Source of the DNA: Lutjanus erythropterus | Lineage: Eukaryota > Chordata > Actinopteri > Lutjaniformes > Lutjanidae | Direction of reading: 5' to 3' | NCBI GenBank assembly: GCA_020091685.1 | Contig: CM034595.1 | Span: 9,779,775-9,843,774 of the forward strand | DNA: 64,000 nt | In this document: piece by piece, positions 1 through 62,089 of the stretch | Numbering within the stretch: the first letter of the stretch is position 1 | Layout: every line of letters begins with the position of its first letter | The notes under the pieces: model-generated | Seen by the model: the letters and a program-made list of their open reading frames with translations, nothing else | What the model was told of the DNA's origin: nothing | The model's database searches: none | Made by a program: the position numbers and the translations under genes

Positions 1-396
1 TAACTGCAGTGATTAATATATTTCATCTGGCAACAAGTTCTTGAACCCTAACTGATGCAGTGAGCAGCTTCTCATTTCTTAAACAACCGTGTCAGAAGAC
101 ATATCCTGTGGTCATGGAAAAGATGTTACTCTGTTTCAGAAGGGTCAAATTATTGTCCTGCATCAAGCAAAGAAAAACGGCTAAGGAGATTGATGAAACT
201 ACTAAAACTGTGTTAAGAACTGTCCAACATTATTAAAACCTGGAAGGATAATCAACAGTTGAGTTCATGGCTATGTTTAATAGTGCATATATAATATGTT
301 TGATGTGTCTGTAGCATCAAGGGGCTATAACCTGTATTTCACTGTGCAATCCTGCATTGTGTTGGGTAAGAAAATATGTAACATGTATGTGAAAAT

Positions 397-398
<2 letters not shown>

Positions 399-449
<51 letters not shown>
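399..449 (+). repeat. (GT)n microsatellite before dtnbp1 exon
   Basis: About 25 GT units run almost into the splice acceptor of the next dtnbp1 exon. The acceptor AG is at 471-472, 22 nt downstream of the repeat, so the TG tract replaces much of the polypyrimidine tract. Open reading frames across this stretch only translate the repeat. Confidence 0.95.
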
Positions 450-450
<1 letters not shown>

Positions 451-472
451 ACACGTGTGTGCGTGTTTGTAG

Positions 473-601
473 AGCCAGCAGGAGCTGATGTGAGTGTTCT
501 AGATCAGATGACAGTAACTAACGTATCAGATGAGGAGGCTTTGGATGACTTCCTCAACTCCACTGGTGATGACATGAGTACTGGATCATCACTGACCTCA
601 G
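473..601 (+). CDS. dtnbp1: Dysbindin (dtnbp1), penultimate coding exon
   Basis: This exon encodes part of the acidic C-terminal region of dysbindin, a subunit of the BLOC-1 complex that acts in biogenesis of lysosome-related organelles. The recognisable stretch reads DEEALDDFLNSTGDD, matching the family motif around EALDxFLN. The acceptor is AG at 471-472 and the donor is G|GTAAGC at 602. The exon is 129 nt, enters with two bases of a split codon and leaves with one, which fits the next exon at 1806. The coiled-coil core lies upstream, outside the window. Identity rests on this motif and on the terminal exon. Fish carry dtnbp1 duplicates and I cannot tell a from b. Confidence 0.85.
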
Positions 602-1805
602 GTAAGCCTGACTCAGTTACTCTACAACATAAGGACAATATGATATGGTATATGTTCAAAGGTTTTTTGCTGCATCAGTTGATATTGGCCACTTGTGGGA
701 AGAAATTTAACACACAAATCTTTTTGGGTGGGACATAAATTAATGGATGATCAATAATGCAGTGAAAACTGCAGGTAAATAGTTCTGCAGTTATTACTGG
801 GGAAAGGGGGGAGGACAGGGGTGCAAGTCTTTAATGCCTCCACTGAAAATTTTTGTGTCCATCTGGGTGTCATATTTACATCACTGCTCACTAATGTGAG
901 CAAGAGCAGATAAATACTTGTACCAGACCTGGGACGGATGCCAGTGTTTTTTTCTTTCCTATTGCAGACAAAAGCCAGATGGTTTTTTTTTTTTTTTGGT
1001 TTTTTTTTGGTCCAGTGTAAAAGCGTCTTGACTGGGCGGTGCTTCCGTGTGGTCCTAGTGCCTGTGGTATCACCTGTTTTTCAGATTTAATGTTAGGTTC
1101 TTCAGACTGTAAAAGTGGAGGGGACCAATTCTGCCCTCTGAAAAAGTTGGGGGGACATGTGTCCCATTGGTAAATTTCGCCCTTTGATACTAGTTCCGAC
1201 CTGGGCAAAGTGTGGCCTTGGGGCCGGTTGTAGCCCACTGAAAGGTTTCATGTGGCCCACAAGGCCATTATGGAAATACGAAAAATTTTAAATCTAGCAA
1301 ACACAGTCAAAAGCATTGGACCATTACATCTTACCACCTTACCATTAAATCGCTGTCAGACCTTTATTTTGAAAGGGCTCAGTGAAGTGTTCAGTGGTAA
1401 TGATAACGAACTGTATATTTTATGTTAAACTCTAGGTTTACTCACAGTGCTGTACATCCATGTTGTTTATGTTCTTTGACTTTTGCTGCTACTAATGTTA
1501 CAAGCTGTGTGCAGCCTGCATGGTACACTGTAAAACATCAAGTTTTAGACATTGCCAACAAAATATTAGTCTGCAATTCATCACATGACAAGTCAGAACA
1601 GGTGAAATTGGTAAAAGTGCCCTATATACAACCCTTCTGAACATTCCATTATTAGAGGTTTGGTCATTATTATGGCCTTATATAGTTTATGGTTGGTCCA
1701 AGCCAGCCTTTTCCTCTTGTGCCCAATAATTGCCCATCCCTGTGCTGTTTCATAAAAAGTGAAGCTTTAGTCACTAAGTGTAATGATAATTGTCTTCTCC
1801 AACAG
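602..1805 (+). other. dtnbp1: dtnbp1 last intron, with a possible hAT-like relic
   Basis: This is a 1.2-kb GT-AG intron (GTAAGC to AACAG). The part from about 1195 to 1745 resembles a non-autonomous hAT relic. It opens with CCTGGGCAAAGTGTGGCC and closes with ATTGCCCATCCCTG, whose reverse complement (CAGGGATGGGCAAT) resembles the left end. No clear 8-bp target duplication was found, so the element call is tentative. Confidence 0.45.
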
Positions 1806-2065
1806 GTCCAGACCTTGAATCCTGCTCATCTGAATCTTTGAGAAGCCAAAAGAACCAAACACAACCCACAAATAACCAGCCGTCCAACCAGGAGGCAGCA
1901 TGGGATCAAGTAGAGGAAGCAGTCAGTGAGGAGAGTGATGAGCCTCTTGTGCAGTCAGACGAGGAGGACGTTCAACTAGATTCGTCATTGGTTGGCCTGC
2001 AGGATGTTGACACAGTGAGAGTCTCTGATGAGAGTGACCCTACAGAAGATCTGCCCTCTGGGTAA
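1806..2065 (+). CDS. dtnbp1: Dysbindin (dtnbp1), terminal coding exon and stop
   Basis: This exon encodes the dysbindin C-terminus. It is Ser/Glu/Asp-rich and PEST-like, with the motif LVQSDEEDVQLD that matches the conserved VVQSDEEEVQVD-type motif of vertebrate dysbindins. The acceptor AACAG lies just upstream at 1801-1805. The first two bases complete the glycine codon begun in the previous exon, and a TAA stop sits at 2063-2065. The exon adds about 86 residues after the junction. The two exons together give an uninterrupted tail with no frameshift, so the gene appears intact at this end. Confidence 0.88.
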
Positions 2066-2880
2066 CCTAGCAACCAGGCCCTCAAATCTCCATTAGTACT
2101 GGGTAAACACTAACTGCTGTTACCCCTTTAAAAACACCCCTCTGGTTGCCGTCCAGGTAACATGAGACAGTACTTGAGTGCTTCTTCCCACTGAAAGCCT
2201 GACATCAAAATCTCGCTTTATCAGATTTTATTAGAAAATATGCATTGAAGAAGAGAGCTGAATTGAAATGGCAGATATACTTCAGCTGTGTCTTTGATAG
2301 AAAACTTCTCCATGCACAGAGACAAATCAAAGCTTTCCTTAGTTCTGACAGATCTCCAAACTGGCAGTTAGCAATTCTTAAATGTTAAGGCCGGTGATAT
2401 TCTATATTGTTCTGTATTGTAACTCATTGTAAACAAATGAAAAAACGGTATGAAAGTATTGTCAGTTTATCGAAAGCCAGAAATGGCTTATTCCTCTGTG
2501 CAATAGAGCTACAACATTTCAAACTATTCAAACCATGGCAATTTAATTTTTAACAGCTCTACATTAAATGCAGTGGGCTGAGTTGTTTTCAGGTTTGCTG
2601 AGAGGATGAAGTTGAAAAACATCAGTTCATGTGACAAAGCTTTAAGTCTGAAGGATCATCAGACACCAAAACAATATACAGATAATTATAAAACTATGAG
2701 ACAAGGTTATACAATTCTAGAAAGTAGTAGTTATTTTATCCTACATTGTAACAAGTATTTACCTCACAGTCTACCACAGACAGGGTAAGTAAGTCCGAAA
2801 GTAGTGAACAACACCCAAACATGTTGGTTTTGGTCTTTTCATGGCATTTGTTGGCAATAAAAAATATATAAATATATTAT
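2066..2880 (+). other. dtnbp1: dtnbp1 3' untranslated region
   Basis: This AT-rich sequence follows the dysbindin stop codon and has no further coding potential that I can support. It ends near a canonical AATAAA signal at 2856-2861. The extent is inferred from that signal alone. Confidence 0.6.
2856..2861 (+). terminator. dtnbp1: Polyadenylation signal AATAAA (dtnbp1)
   Basis: This is a canonical AATAAA about 790 nt downstream of the dtnbp1 stop, in an A/T-rich setting. It is the first perfect hexamer on this strand after the stop that I noticed. Confidence 0.55.
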
Positions 2881-3779
2881 TCTGGTCATTTCTGCATTGC
2901 ATTTTATTTAAGCATGACGGTCGGTATCAAGTTTTTGTCTGACAATTAGATGAAAAAAATCTGTTTTTGTCTCACACCCATTTAATTAAAATAATCAGTC
3001 TGTTTATATGTCTGTCTCATCGTGTGTGTTTGTAGAATGCTTTTAGCAATCTGGCTGGGTTTCTCAAAAAGTCATTTACACAAAGCAAGAGCATGCAACC
3101 ATCAGCACAGCACGACAACAGCCACTAGCAAAGGCCTGTTTTGTGAAACAAGTTTAACCAAGATTAGTTCAGAAAATTCTTTTTATTTTTAGGAAATGTG
3201 GGTCCATAAAACAGGTGAAAACAGGTGTAATCAGGTTGGAGTTTAGCTGCTGCTAGACGACCCCTGATCAGTCTCACTGGCTGGAACTCTGGCTTCAAAT
3301 CTCCATAATGCTGGCTTGTATGATTCAATGCAACACTAAATTTTGTGTTGTGGTAGATACCCAAGTTAAATAAAATAGTTTTCTCGCATAGGATTTAAAC
3401 ATGGACAGATAAAATCAAACCTTTGCATGGTTAGATAGCATTGAAGATGCAATATTTTGGACAAAAGTATTTGGACAGCCCTGTTTGAGTACAAATAAAA
3501 ACTTGTGCAGATTTTTTTTCGTGTATAAGCACTTGTCTAGATTCATTTGGAATGATAAAAGACCCAGAATGAGATACTTAACATAACAGCTACTGGAGGA
3601 GAGAGGGGTCATGTCCTCACCCAGCCTTTGAGGACAGGTGTGAAGACATTGAGCGATCTTTAATGGACATACTTATACAGTCAAAATTGGGCCGTCCCAG
3701 CAGAGTTAATGAAGTTCTCCAACTCTAGAATCACTGTATTATATTTTGAATAAAAACAGAGGTGTGTTGAAGAAAGATT
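2881..3779. other. Intergenic DNA without a supported gene
   Basis: No conserved coding segment is seen. Around 3455-3500 the text reads like the end of a Tc1/mariner-type element (TTTTGGACAAAAGTATTTGGACAGCCC in two parts), but no matching second end was located. The rest is AT-rich and unremarkable. Confidence 0.35.
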
Positions 3780-3925
3780 CTTTCAGGTCCAAGATCTTTG
3801 GCTTCTAGATGATCTTTATTCACTGCACAGCGGAGACAGCCTCACAACATGGTGGCATGATACTGTCTCCACTGCACAGTGAATAAAGCTCATCTAGAAC
3901 CAGCCAAAGATCTAGGACCTGAAAG
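3780..3925. repeat. Foldback: about 60-bp inverted arms, 23-bp loop
   Basis: The left arm (3780-3839) starts CTTTCAGGTCC and ends GGAGACAG. The right arm (3863-3925) starts CTGTCTCC and ends GGACCTGAAAG, the reverse complement, with a few mismatches and small indels. The intervening loop is about 23 bp. It lies directly upstream of the retroviral-type pol relic. It may be a miniature inverted-repeat element or a duplicated inverted segment; no element family was recognised. Confidence 0.8.
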
Positions 3926-4119
3926 TTGCCAGTTGGTTCTGGAAAACATCCAGTTGCCTGCTACAGTATCCAACTGGACCCAGTGGCACGGCGGCTGCTG
4001 CTTATACTGTAGAAACTACTTCCCCCTTGGCACAGTGATCTCCATTAACCCTGCTTGTTCCCCACTCTGTCTCCTCACTTCTCCTCTGCTCTTAAACTCA
4101 AAATTTTTCCTTCTGTAGA

Positions 4120-4851
4120 CAGATGTGTTATGAAATGATCCTCCTATCTACCCCATCCTCACCACTGAATGATGTTCACCCTTTAACCCAGCTTCTCTTC
4201 TCCCTACTCTGGCTGATGGTGAGCCACATTGTGTGAAATCTTAGTCGATCACATGCTAAGTCCCCGCCCTGATGTGCTAGACAGACTGCAAATCCTGAGC
4301 TTATTTTGTTCATAGATGGTAGCTCATCTCGCTCTCTGAAGGGAGCACTGGACTATGGCAAGCTATGCTATTTGTACCCTCTTTGAGACTCTAGAAGCAG
4401 CAAAACTTCTCCCCTCATGCTCTGCTCTACAGGCCGAGCTTCTTGCCCTAACTAGGACTTGCATCCTTGCAAAAAATAATTCTGCCACCATTTACACAGA
4501 TTCAAGATATGCCTTTGGGGCTGTGCATGATTTTGGTACATTATGGAAACACCAAGGTTTTCTCACCTCTTCTGGTACACAAAATAAGAATGCCAGATTC
4601 ATCTTTAACCTTTTGGTGGCTGTTTTACTTCCTAGCAGGCTTGCATTTGTGAAATGTGAGGTGCACACTGGCAACTTAGATGATCTGTCCTGAGGAAGTG
4701 CCAGGGCCTACATTGCAGCCAAGACAGTGGCCATTTCCTCTGATTCCCTTGTAGTTAAAATGTGTGTTTCAGCTGCTAGTGTTGTACGGTCAGTACCTGC
4801 TCTCCATGATGTGGCAGCCACACAATGTTTTTAGTAATGGGTTGTGGTGCT
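4120..4851 (+). pseudogene. Decayed endogenous retrovirus-type pol: connection and RNase H
   Basis: Conceptual translation shows the RNase H fold signatures of retroviral pol: FIDGSS (first Asp) near 4310, LQAELLALTRTC (catalytic Glu) near 4430, and IYTDSRYAFG (second Asp) near 4490. The first motif lies in a different frame from the other two, so at least one frameshift exists. A TGA stop follows near 4691. No LTRs, gag or env were found. The integrase piece resumes at 6018 after an inserted element. It is an inactive old copy; I describe it only as broken. Confidence 0.75.
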
Positions 4852-6009
4852 CAGGGGTGGATCTAGGTGTTGAGGAGATCTGGGGCTAAGCCCAGAGACT
4901 GCAACTTTTTTTTTTTTTTGGTGTCCATGTGCAGCAAAATAACTTATTTTTGCTCCAGCACCCACCAAAATGTTTTTGCGCCTCTGTTGAAAGGTCTTAA
5001 GAACTTAAAGTGTACAGAGAGAACACATATTATTAATGCACATAAATTCACACCTGTTAGTGATGAAAACTAAGTACATTTACATCAAATACTGTACTAT
5101 GTAATTTAATTCCAAATTATCTAATATTATGTTTCTACACTATATCACAGAGGCAAATACTGAACTTTTTAAACCACAAAGCTGAATAAAGGCTGATATT
5201 AAGTGGTCTTATAGACCATGATGCACTGCTGTAGATTAAACTAGCCACAGTGGCCTAAAGTAGTTAAAATGAGCTCAACCTTAAACATCTACAGCAGTAA
5301 CATTAATGCAATAATATTAATCCAGGAACATAAGATGACATAACACTGACAGGAAACATTTTACTGTAACATTTACTTTAAGTATATTTATCTGATAATA
5401 TTGCCATACTTTTACTTCAGTAAGGTTTTGTGAATGCAGGACTTTTACTTGTATAGAAGTATTTTTACAGTGTGATATTAGTACTTTTGCCTCAGTAAAG
5501 GATCTGAATACTTTTTACACTCCTGGTCACCTCAGAGGAGTAACATCACGTCCATATATTATCTGGACAGAGAGACAGACAGACAGACAGACTGGTCTCC
5601 ACAGAGGCAGCTGCAGGAAAGTGTGTGTACATATGAACACATATTCACGCAACGTGGTTTTTTTTTTGACCTGAAGTATCTCCTGTCTGTGGTTTACTGG
5701 CGGCTCCTGCTGCTGCTGATGTACAGCTTTCTGTGGACGGTGCCGCCAATGGCTTTTTTAAAAAATTGTGGACGTCCATGAGAATGAAATACTTCTTCAG
5801 GGCAGGATACGGAGACTACATGCTTGTTGGCAGTGTATTACTGCCTGTTAGACACCAGTACTGCACACTGACACACACAGTGCAGTCAGAGAGAGACTGA
5901 GTGAAATTACTTGTACAGTAGTGTCATTTTCAAGACATAAAAGATGTGGGGCTTTTGAGAAAATATCCGAGGCTTGAGCCTCATTAGCCACCCCCCAAAT
6001 CTGCCTCTG
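4852..6009. mobile_element. hAT-like non-autonomous element inserted in the pol relic
   Basis: The left end CAGGGGTGGATCTAGG and the reverse complement of the right end (CAGAGGCAGATTTGGGG) are related terminal inverted repeats. The flanks are GTGGTGCT (4844-4851) and GTGGCGCT (6010-6017), an 8-bp target duplication with one mismatch, as made by hAT transposases. There is no transposase ORF inside. The element carries a short GACA repeat near 5572-5591. A fragment of its right end recurs at about 21,045-21,115. Confidence 0.7.
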
Positions 6010-6017
6010 GTGGCGCT

Positions 6018-6260
6018 ACTACGACAGTCGCCTAGTAGCCCCACACTCCCTGCTTCCTCAACTCGCTTGTGTGGGACACACCGTGGGAATAGGGAGGATG
6101 GTTGCTGTAATAAACAAACATTGGTTTGCTCCTGGCATTGCAATAATCTGTGAACAAATTTGCCAAAGGTGTGTAACATGTCAGCATTACAGTCTGGGTA
6201 AACGTGTAAAGACAATCCAAGCACCATGTTATGGTCCACACTGTCCATATTTACACACTT
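6018..6260 (+). pseudogene. Decayed retroviral-type pol: integrase N-terminal zinc-binding segment
   Basis: The translation shows the H-C-C part of an integrase HHCC zinc finger (INKHWFAPG, then CQRCVTCQHYSLGK). It continues the pol relic interrupted at 4851. The catalytic core is not seen downstream; the sequence changes into a different dispersed repeat at about 6254. It is non-functional. Confidence 0.7.
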
Positions 6261-6480
6261 TCTCCCTCTCTCTCTCTGCTGTGGGTCAGACTTATTTTTA
6301 CTTTTACCTGGTTTTAGGTGGAGCTGCAGCTTGATCAGCACTTTCTCCTCTCCCTCCTCATATACCGTTTCTTTAGGTTGAGTCAGTTGCCTAAACAGAC
6401 AAGTCTGTTTACATTGTCAGGTGACAGAGAAGCTCGTTTCTGATTCAAACTATTGGTCAGGCAATATAACAGAATGTGCC
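6254..6480 (+). repeat. Dispersed repeat shared with 59,989-60,215
   Basis: About 225 bp, beginning in a CT-rich run and passing GGTGGAGCTGCAGCT and GATTCAAACTATTGGTCAGG, recurs with high similarity at 59,989-60,215. There it forms the right part of a hAT-like element. Here it directly follows the integrase fragment without its terminal repeat. Confidence 0.75.
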
Positions 6481-7640
6481 TTTAAAAAAAAGTATGTCTC
6501 TCTCTCTCTCTCCTGAGCATGATTTGGGCTGTTGTACTAATTTTTACATGTGCAGTGGCTATTGCTCCTTTAAATGTTATACTTGGCAGGTTGATAAATC
6601 TATACACTCTTTGCTAATTAGAAAAACTTATCATGTTTTACAAGCTGATAATGTTTTGCATCTTAACCAAATAACTACTAACTATGGCTGTCAGATATTA
6701 TAGAGTAACATGTACATTTCCTCCTGAAATATAGAAAAAAAAGTATAAAATAACGTAATACTCAAGCCCAGCACTGCAGGTGCTGTTTCTATTGACTGCA
6801 TATGCTACAAGCTGCACCTTTTGCAGTTCTACAACAGACTGTTCAGCTCACATCAACTTTTGCAGTTATCAGTAAGTCACTAAATGATTTGAATGTCTTA
6901 CACTGGAAAATATGTGAGTTAATGGTCAATAGGCATGTAAGTCATACAGACACAACAGATGGTTACGCTGCTGAAAGAGGTTTAATGATCATTAGAAATA
7001 CTTGAATAGTTGAATGTAGACAGGTTACTGCATACTGATGACAAATGGTACTGTAATCCTCCACAATTACATCAAAGTAGTGCAAGTCTTCATCAGTTTT
7101 GAAAAACTAGTGATGTAACAAAGTGCAAAAGCTTTTATTTTGTATGATACTAGGTCACATGATAAAATACACTCAGTACAGTCAACCCTACTCCATTCAT
7201 GAAGGTTATAATGTTCTTTTTTGTTGACACAGACTTAAAAAGGTGTTGTTGTTGTTGATGATGATTGAGACTGTGGTGTATGTGCTGGGGAGATGTTTTT
7301 CTGTTATTTAGCCCAGCAGCTATAAACTGTATGGATAAAACAACAGGAACACAGAACAATGCAATACAATTCAGCAGCACCACAGTGTCTTTAAAATGCT
7401 TACAGTTGAATCAGCACCTCTCAGTTTCAACAAAAACAAAATATTAAAACCATCATGAAGATAGGATTTATTGCAGGGCTGTTGTATTCTACTGTTTACC
7501 AGTTACCATTAGCTTCCCTTAACTAATAATGAGAAGCAAAAAATATGCTTATTGGTTTTAGCTGTAACAGTATTAACAATAACACAGTATTCAAAGTACA
7601 TGATGTAACCTGGAAATAAACATGAAAAGCAACAAAATAA
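6481..7640. other. Intergenic DNA, nothing recognised
   Basis: This is AT-rich sequence with short chance ORFs only. I see no domain, RNA gene or well-defined repeat end. Confidence 0.5.
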
Positions 7641-7649
7641 TCAGATTAT

Positions 7650-7684
7650 TTTATTAACCCTGATTTATTGATTTATGATTTATT
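7650..7684 (-). terminator. Cluster of three AATAAA signals for the fcgbp-like gene
   Basis: Three TTTATT hexamers on the given strand (7650-7655, 7664-7669, 7679-7684) read AATAAA on the minus strand, about 220-255 nt past the stop codon of the fcgbp-like gene. They define a short 3'UTR (roughly 7640-7905). Confidence 0.6.
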
Positions 7685-7905
7685 ACACATTAAAACAAGA
7701 AGAGACCTTTAAGATTAGCTTTTTGACAAACTACTTGTGTCTTTAATTGTGAAATGTGATCAAGTAATCAAGGATTGTTACAACAGAAGAATGTATAATT
7801 ACAGGGATTGCTTCCATTCTAAACACAACATTGCAAGATATATTTTCCCAGAAAAACTTGTTTTAATTATGAGAAGACGGAGCTCTGCAGGTGACTGTCC
7901 CTGCT

Positions 7906-57898
<49,993 letters not shown>

Positions 57899-57900
57899 GG

Positions 57901-58894
57901 CTGAGAGAGGGAGAGAAGTATTGACAAAAAATTATAAGAATAATGTATTTATTGACTAAATTAAATAAAGGACTATTGTATGTATTGTGTATAATATGAC
58001 TTTTTGCTTTGGCAAGAAGATGATTAAACTGAAACTGAAATTGAATTGAGAAAGAGAAAAAGATTAAGAATCAAATGAAAAATTGCATACTCCACTGACT
58101 AATGTATGATATGTAGTGTGATGATGGGAGAGTGCTACTTCTGTGGAGCAAATGCACCACAAATATTAAATTAGGGGGAGCAAAGTTGTGGTTTTGATAC
58201 CCCATTTTCTTTGTCTCTCCACTTTTTTGTCTTCATTCAGTCTCCACAATCAACTGATTATATTTCAGCAGAAAATACAAAAACCACTGCATGCTTTGGC
58301 TGTCAATCACAGTATCCGCATTGATACACACACACACACTCATTCTCTCCAAGTTTTTTTCCCTACATCTTAACCATGAATTTTAAGATAATGGTAGTCT
58401 GCATCTGTCTATACTGAATATTAGCCTAGTGTTTGGTTGCATTTTGAAGAAGAGAGTCCACAGTTTCAGGATTCAACCTCCCTTGTTGTGCTTAGAACTC
58501 CACCAAAGAGCCGGTAGCAACGATAAGTTGCTTTCAGCCATGTGATTGCTGTTTGTAACAGTGTGACGTCATTCTTTCAACAAGTTGTAAAAAGTTGCCA
58601 TCACCATGCCAATTTTTTTAATCATGAAAAAAATGATCATGAATGATGCTACGTGCTACAACCCTATTTATCAGATGAATAAAGCTCTGAATAGAAAAGG
58701 GCTATGTGATTTAAATCCTTGTGCTCATGGCTAATTTTTCGGCCACACTACAGATGGAGTCCTCTGCAGGCTTTGCTAATTAATTAATAAGATGTCTCAA
58801 TTGTGAATACCTTTAGAGATCCAATGTGTCTTGAAGCTGTTTCAAATGTTATCCTCAAATATATCTCTCACATCATGTAACATATGTTTATAAG
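57901..58894. other. Upstream of the fcgbp-like gene, nothing recognised
   Basis: AT-rich sequence with a short (CA)n near 58,325-58,340. I see no convincing TATA box or coding exon; the promoter is not located. Confidence 0.4.
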
Positions 58895-60284
58895 TAGTGC
58901 TGTCAATCGATTAAAATATTTAATCATGATTAATCGCATTAATGTCGGTAGTTAATTGTGATTAATCGCAAATTAATCACACATTTTTTTATTTGTTAAA
59001 AATGTACCTTAAAGGGACATTTCTCAAGTGTTTAAAGTGTAATTCAAATGTAATTTTATTAAATAAAATACATTAACCAAAAACAATGACAAATATTGTC
59101 CAGACTCAAAGGCACAGTTCCTCAAGCAGAACCATCTTTGAAAGACTTCTAGAAGTCTCCACTCCCTTTCTCATTTAGGAGAGCACCTACTATCAAAAAT
59201 ATTGTAATGTAAAAAAAACATGACTTCAAACAAAGCCACATGGCCAACAACAACTGGCATGTGTAGATGTGGGAACTGTGCTTGCTGCAATAACACAACA
59301 CATACAGAAGGCTTACACGTGGCGAAACGTGTAAGTGTTTGTTTTTTGTGATGTGAGCTAAAAAAATAACTGAAATGTGAGTATTTTGTCCTTCTCTGAC
59401 TTGTTAAAGGGCAACCTCTTTTTCTAAATATTGTTAATAATAGTTTATTTCTTTAATACAATTTTGTCCTCAGAGGAGAAAATCACCTTTATTCAACTCA
59501 GTCTCTGTAATGATGAAACGGTGCACAATATTCATGTTTTTGTATTAATGCAGCAGAATCATTTACATCAGTGCCCCTCTGACAGTTTACATCAATGAGG
59601 ATATTTTAGACCACAGTAGACAGCAAACTGCACATCGACACACACCGAGGAGATGAAGGGGAGAGAGAGTCTTCATCATGACTTACAATAATGCAGTGCA
59701 GTGACAAATGTTTTGGGGATTAGACGAGCAACTGTCAGTTTGGTCTTTACAGCAACAGATGTTTTAATCTGCAGTGTTAAAACCACAGAACTGTACAGTA
59801 ACAACAACATGATCAATGAAGTTTTTATATCGGCACTTCACATGCTCACTCCCCCTCCCTCCCTCCTCCCTGCCGCTCGTCTCTTCAGACTTGGAGTAAA
59901 AAATCATGCACCACAGAAGTGTACGGTAACATTATGATTCACGATCATAAAAAATTTTCATATGAAGTCAGCTCATCTGTCAATATTCACATGCTTTCTC
60001 TCTCTCTCTCTGCTGTGAGTCAGCCTTATTTCTATTTTAACCTGGTTTCAGGTGGAGCTGCAGCTCGATCAGCACTCGCTCATCTCCCTCCTCATATACT
60101 AATGTTTCTTTGCATTGAGCCAGTTGCCTAAACAGACAGGCCTGTTTACATTGTGAGGTGGCAGGGAAGCTCGCTTCTGATTCAAACTATTGGTCAGGCC
60201 AATATAAAGGAACGTGCGTTAATCACACATCAAAAAAGGAATTTGTGTTAACGCATTATTAATGCATTGACTTTGACAGCCCTA
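58895..60284. mobile_element. hAT-like non-autonomous element
   Basis: The left end TAGTGCTGTCAATCGATTAA and the reverse complement of the right end (TTAGGGCTGTCAAAGTCAAT) are terminal inverted repeats. Sub-terminal TTAATCGCATTAAT-like motifs fit a common vertebrate hAT-type family. There is no transposase ORF. The right part (59,989-60,215) recurs at 6,254-6,480, and a further end of the family is at about 61,387 (CAGGGCTGTCAAAGTTAATG). Confidence 0.65.
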
Positions 60285-62089
60285 ATATAAACATATAACA
60301 CCTGAATTCCTTTGTGATTCAAATAAAGAAAGCCTCAAGTCCAGCAAAATGTCTTGGTTATTATACCAGAGTCCCTAGAGAGGATGATCAATGTCAGATA
60401 ACGGCAGGATGGAGGGACACTTATATCAGTGTGTGGGTGTGTGGTACAGAGAAAGAATCACATGTTTGTGTTCAGTTCTGGCTCAATGAAAAGCATATTG
60501 AGTATTGGTGTGTTTGTGATCGTTGTGTGGTTTTTGTTGAAATAGCAGTTGGTATGTGAAAGGTGGAGGCCTGATGTGGGTGTGTTTGACCAGACAGTCA
60601 TTCAGACATGTAAACAATCTGCCAAAGAATAAAGATAACATCTTGCCTTGCTCTGTCCTGTTCACCTCTTCACCCTACCATATTTTTGAGTCAAGGTAAT
60701 CACTCCGCCCTCTTGTTCTTCTTCTCTTCTGTCCTCTGTCTTTAATTCCACTTTAATTCCAATTGTTCTTTTTGCTCTGCTGGCTGATCAGCCTAAGAAT
60801 GGCTGTCCATCCGTCTCATCACAAAGCAAGCTAGGTTGTCATTAAATTTGCTGTTGTCATTTATAACCCCCAGAGGGATATCTGGTGCTCTTGCAGCCCC
60901 AAGCCCCATGCTGATCAGGCACATATAAAGTAAGGTCCAGTTTGTAAATAGCCACACTGCCACATGAAGGTACCAAGTTAAAAAACTCTAAACTCTAAAT
61001 CCATCTCTGGCCCTGTCTGCATTCTGTCTTACATGTTCTCCCTGTTCTAAAAAGCAATTCATGTGTTCTTCTGAACAACCTAGCATGACTCGATTGCTTA
61101 TAAAACCAACATGTACAAAAGGTGGAGATGGGTAAGCCTATTGCTTATGTACACAAGGACATGCATAATAATAATCCATGTACGGTAATATAGTTTAAAT
61201 AATAGTATTAGCTGGCTACCATGTCTTTCTATCACATGGATGAATTGATAATTGCTCTGTTATTATAACTGTAAAGACCTGTTTATATTTACACTCTGGG
61301 CTTGCCCAAAGGAGGAGGTTTAATGGTGAAAGGAAATATACAGTGAAAGTACATACATATATACACACACACATATACATATATATCAGGGCTGTCAAAG
61401 TTAATGTGTTAATGCACGAGACTGGAGTTGTCACCTGTCCACTGAAATACAGAATCGTCCCGTATTTGAGGATTAAATAGTGCGTCCCTTTTTGAGTCAG
61501 TGCAGGACGGGGTTTGTCTTGTATTTCCATCTTGAATGCAGCTTCATCCCACTCGCTGCCTGGTGAAGAGCCGTCTGACTCTGCCTATGATCGGGGAAAA
61601 CTCGCTGCAATCGGTGGTTTGATCACACATGAGAGTGGAAAACACTGTTAAACTCTTGGTTTGACAGTTGTTGGGGGTTGGGGGTGGCGCTCGTATCCCC
61701 CCCTTATATGCAACAAAATGCAGTGACCCAGTCTGACGTTACACTCCGTGCGGCAGTGTAACGTAACCCCGCGGCAACATTACATTTAAAAAAAAAAAAA
61801 AAAAAAAAAAAGCTTGACCACAAGAGGGCCCATGGGTTTACAAAACCCACCAACCCTACGTCATCTACGCTACTGCCCTGCAACCTGCTTCAACTTCAAG
61901 TCAACTTGCTTCAAACATAGATTGTACATTGAATAGGGATTCAGCCTATTTAATATAGTTGCTATTTGGTTTGCAGTACTCTTTTTTGAACGCTAGAGGG
62001 TTACATATTGATCCTTCAAAGCAGGTTTAAGAAGCAGTATCTTGAGTTTTTCAAGTTTTAGAAGACAGACTGGTGTTTTTGTATTGCAG
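60285..62089. other. Intergenic or intronic DNA with repeat fragments
   Basis: It contains a hAT-like end at about 61,387 and a poly-A run (61,787-61,810). ORFs here have no recognisable domain. If the 62,090 exon belongs to a real gene, earlier exons should lie in this direction, but I could not find them. Confidence 0.4.

Noticed and set aside
403-738. Long + strand ORF starting in the GT repeat
   Set aside because: The first part is a microsatellite read-through. Only 473-601 is exon, and the rest runs into the intron past a good GTAAGC donor.
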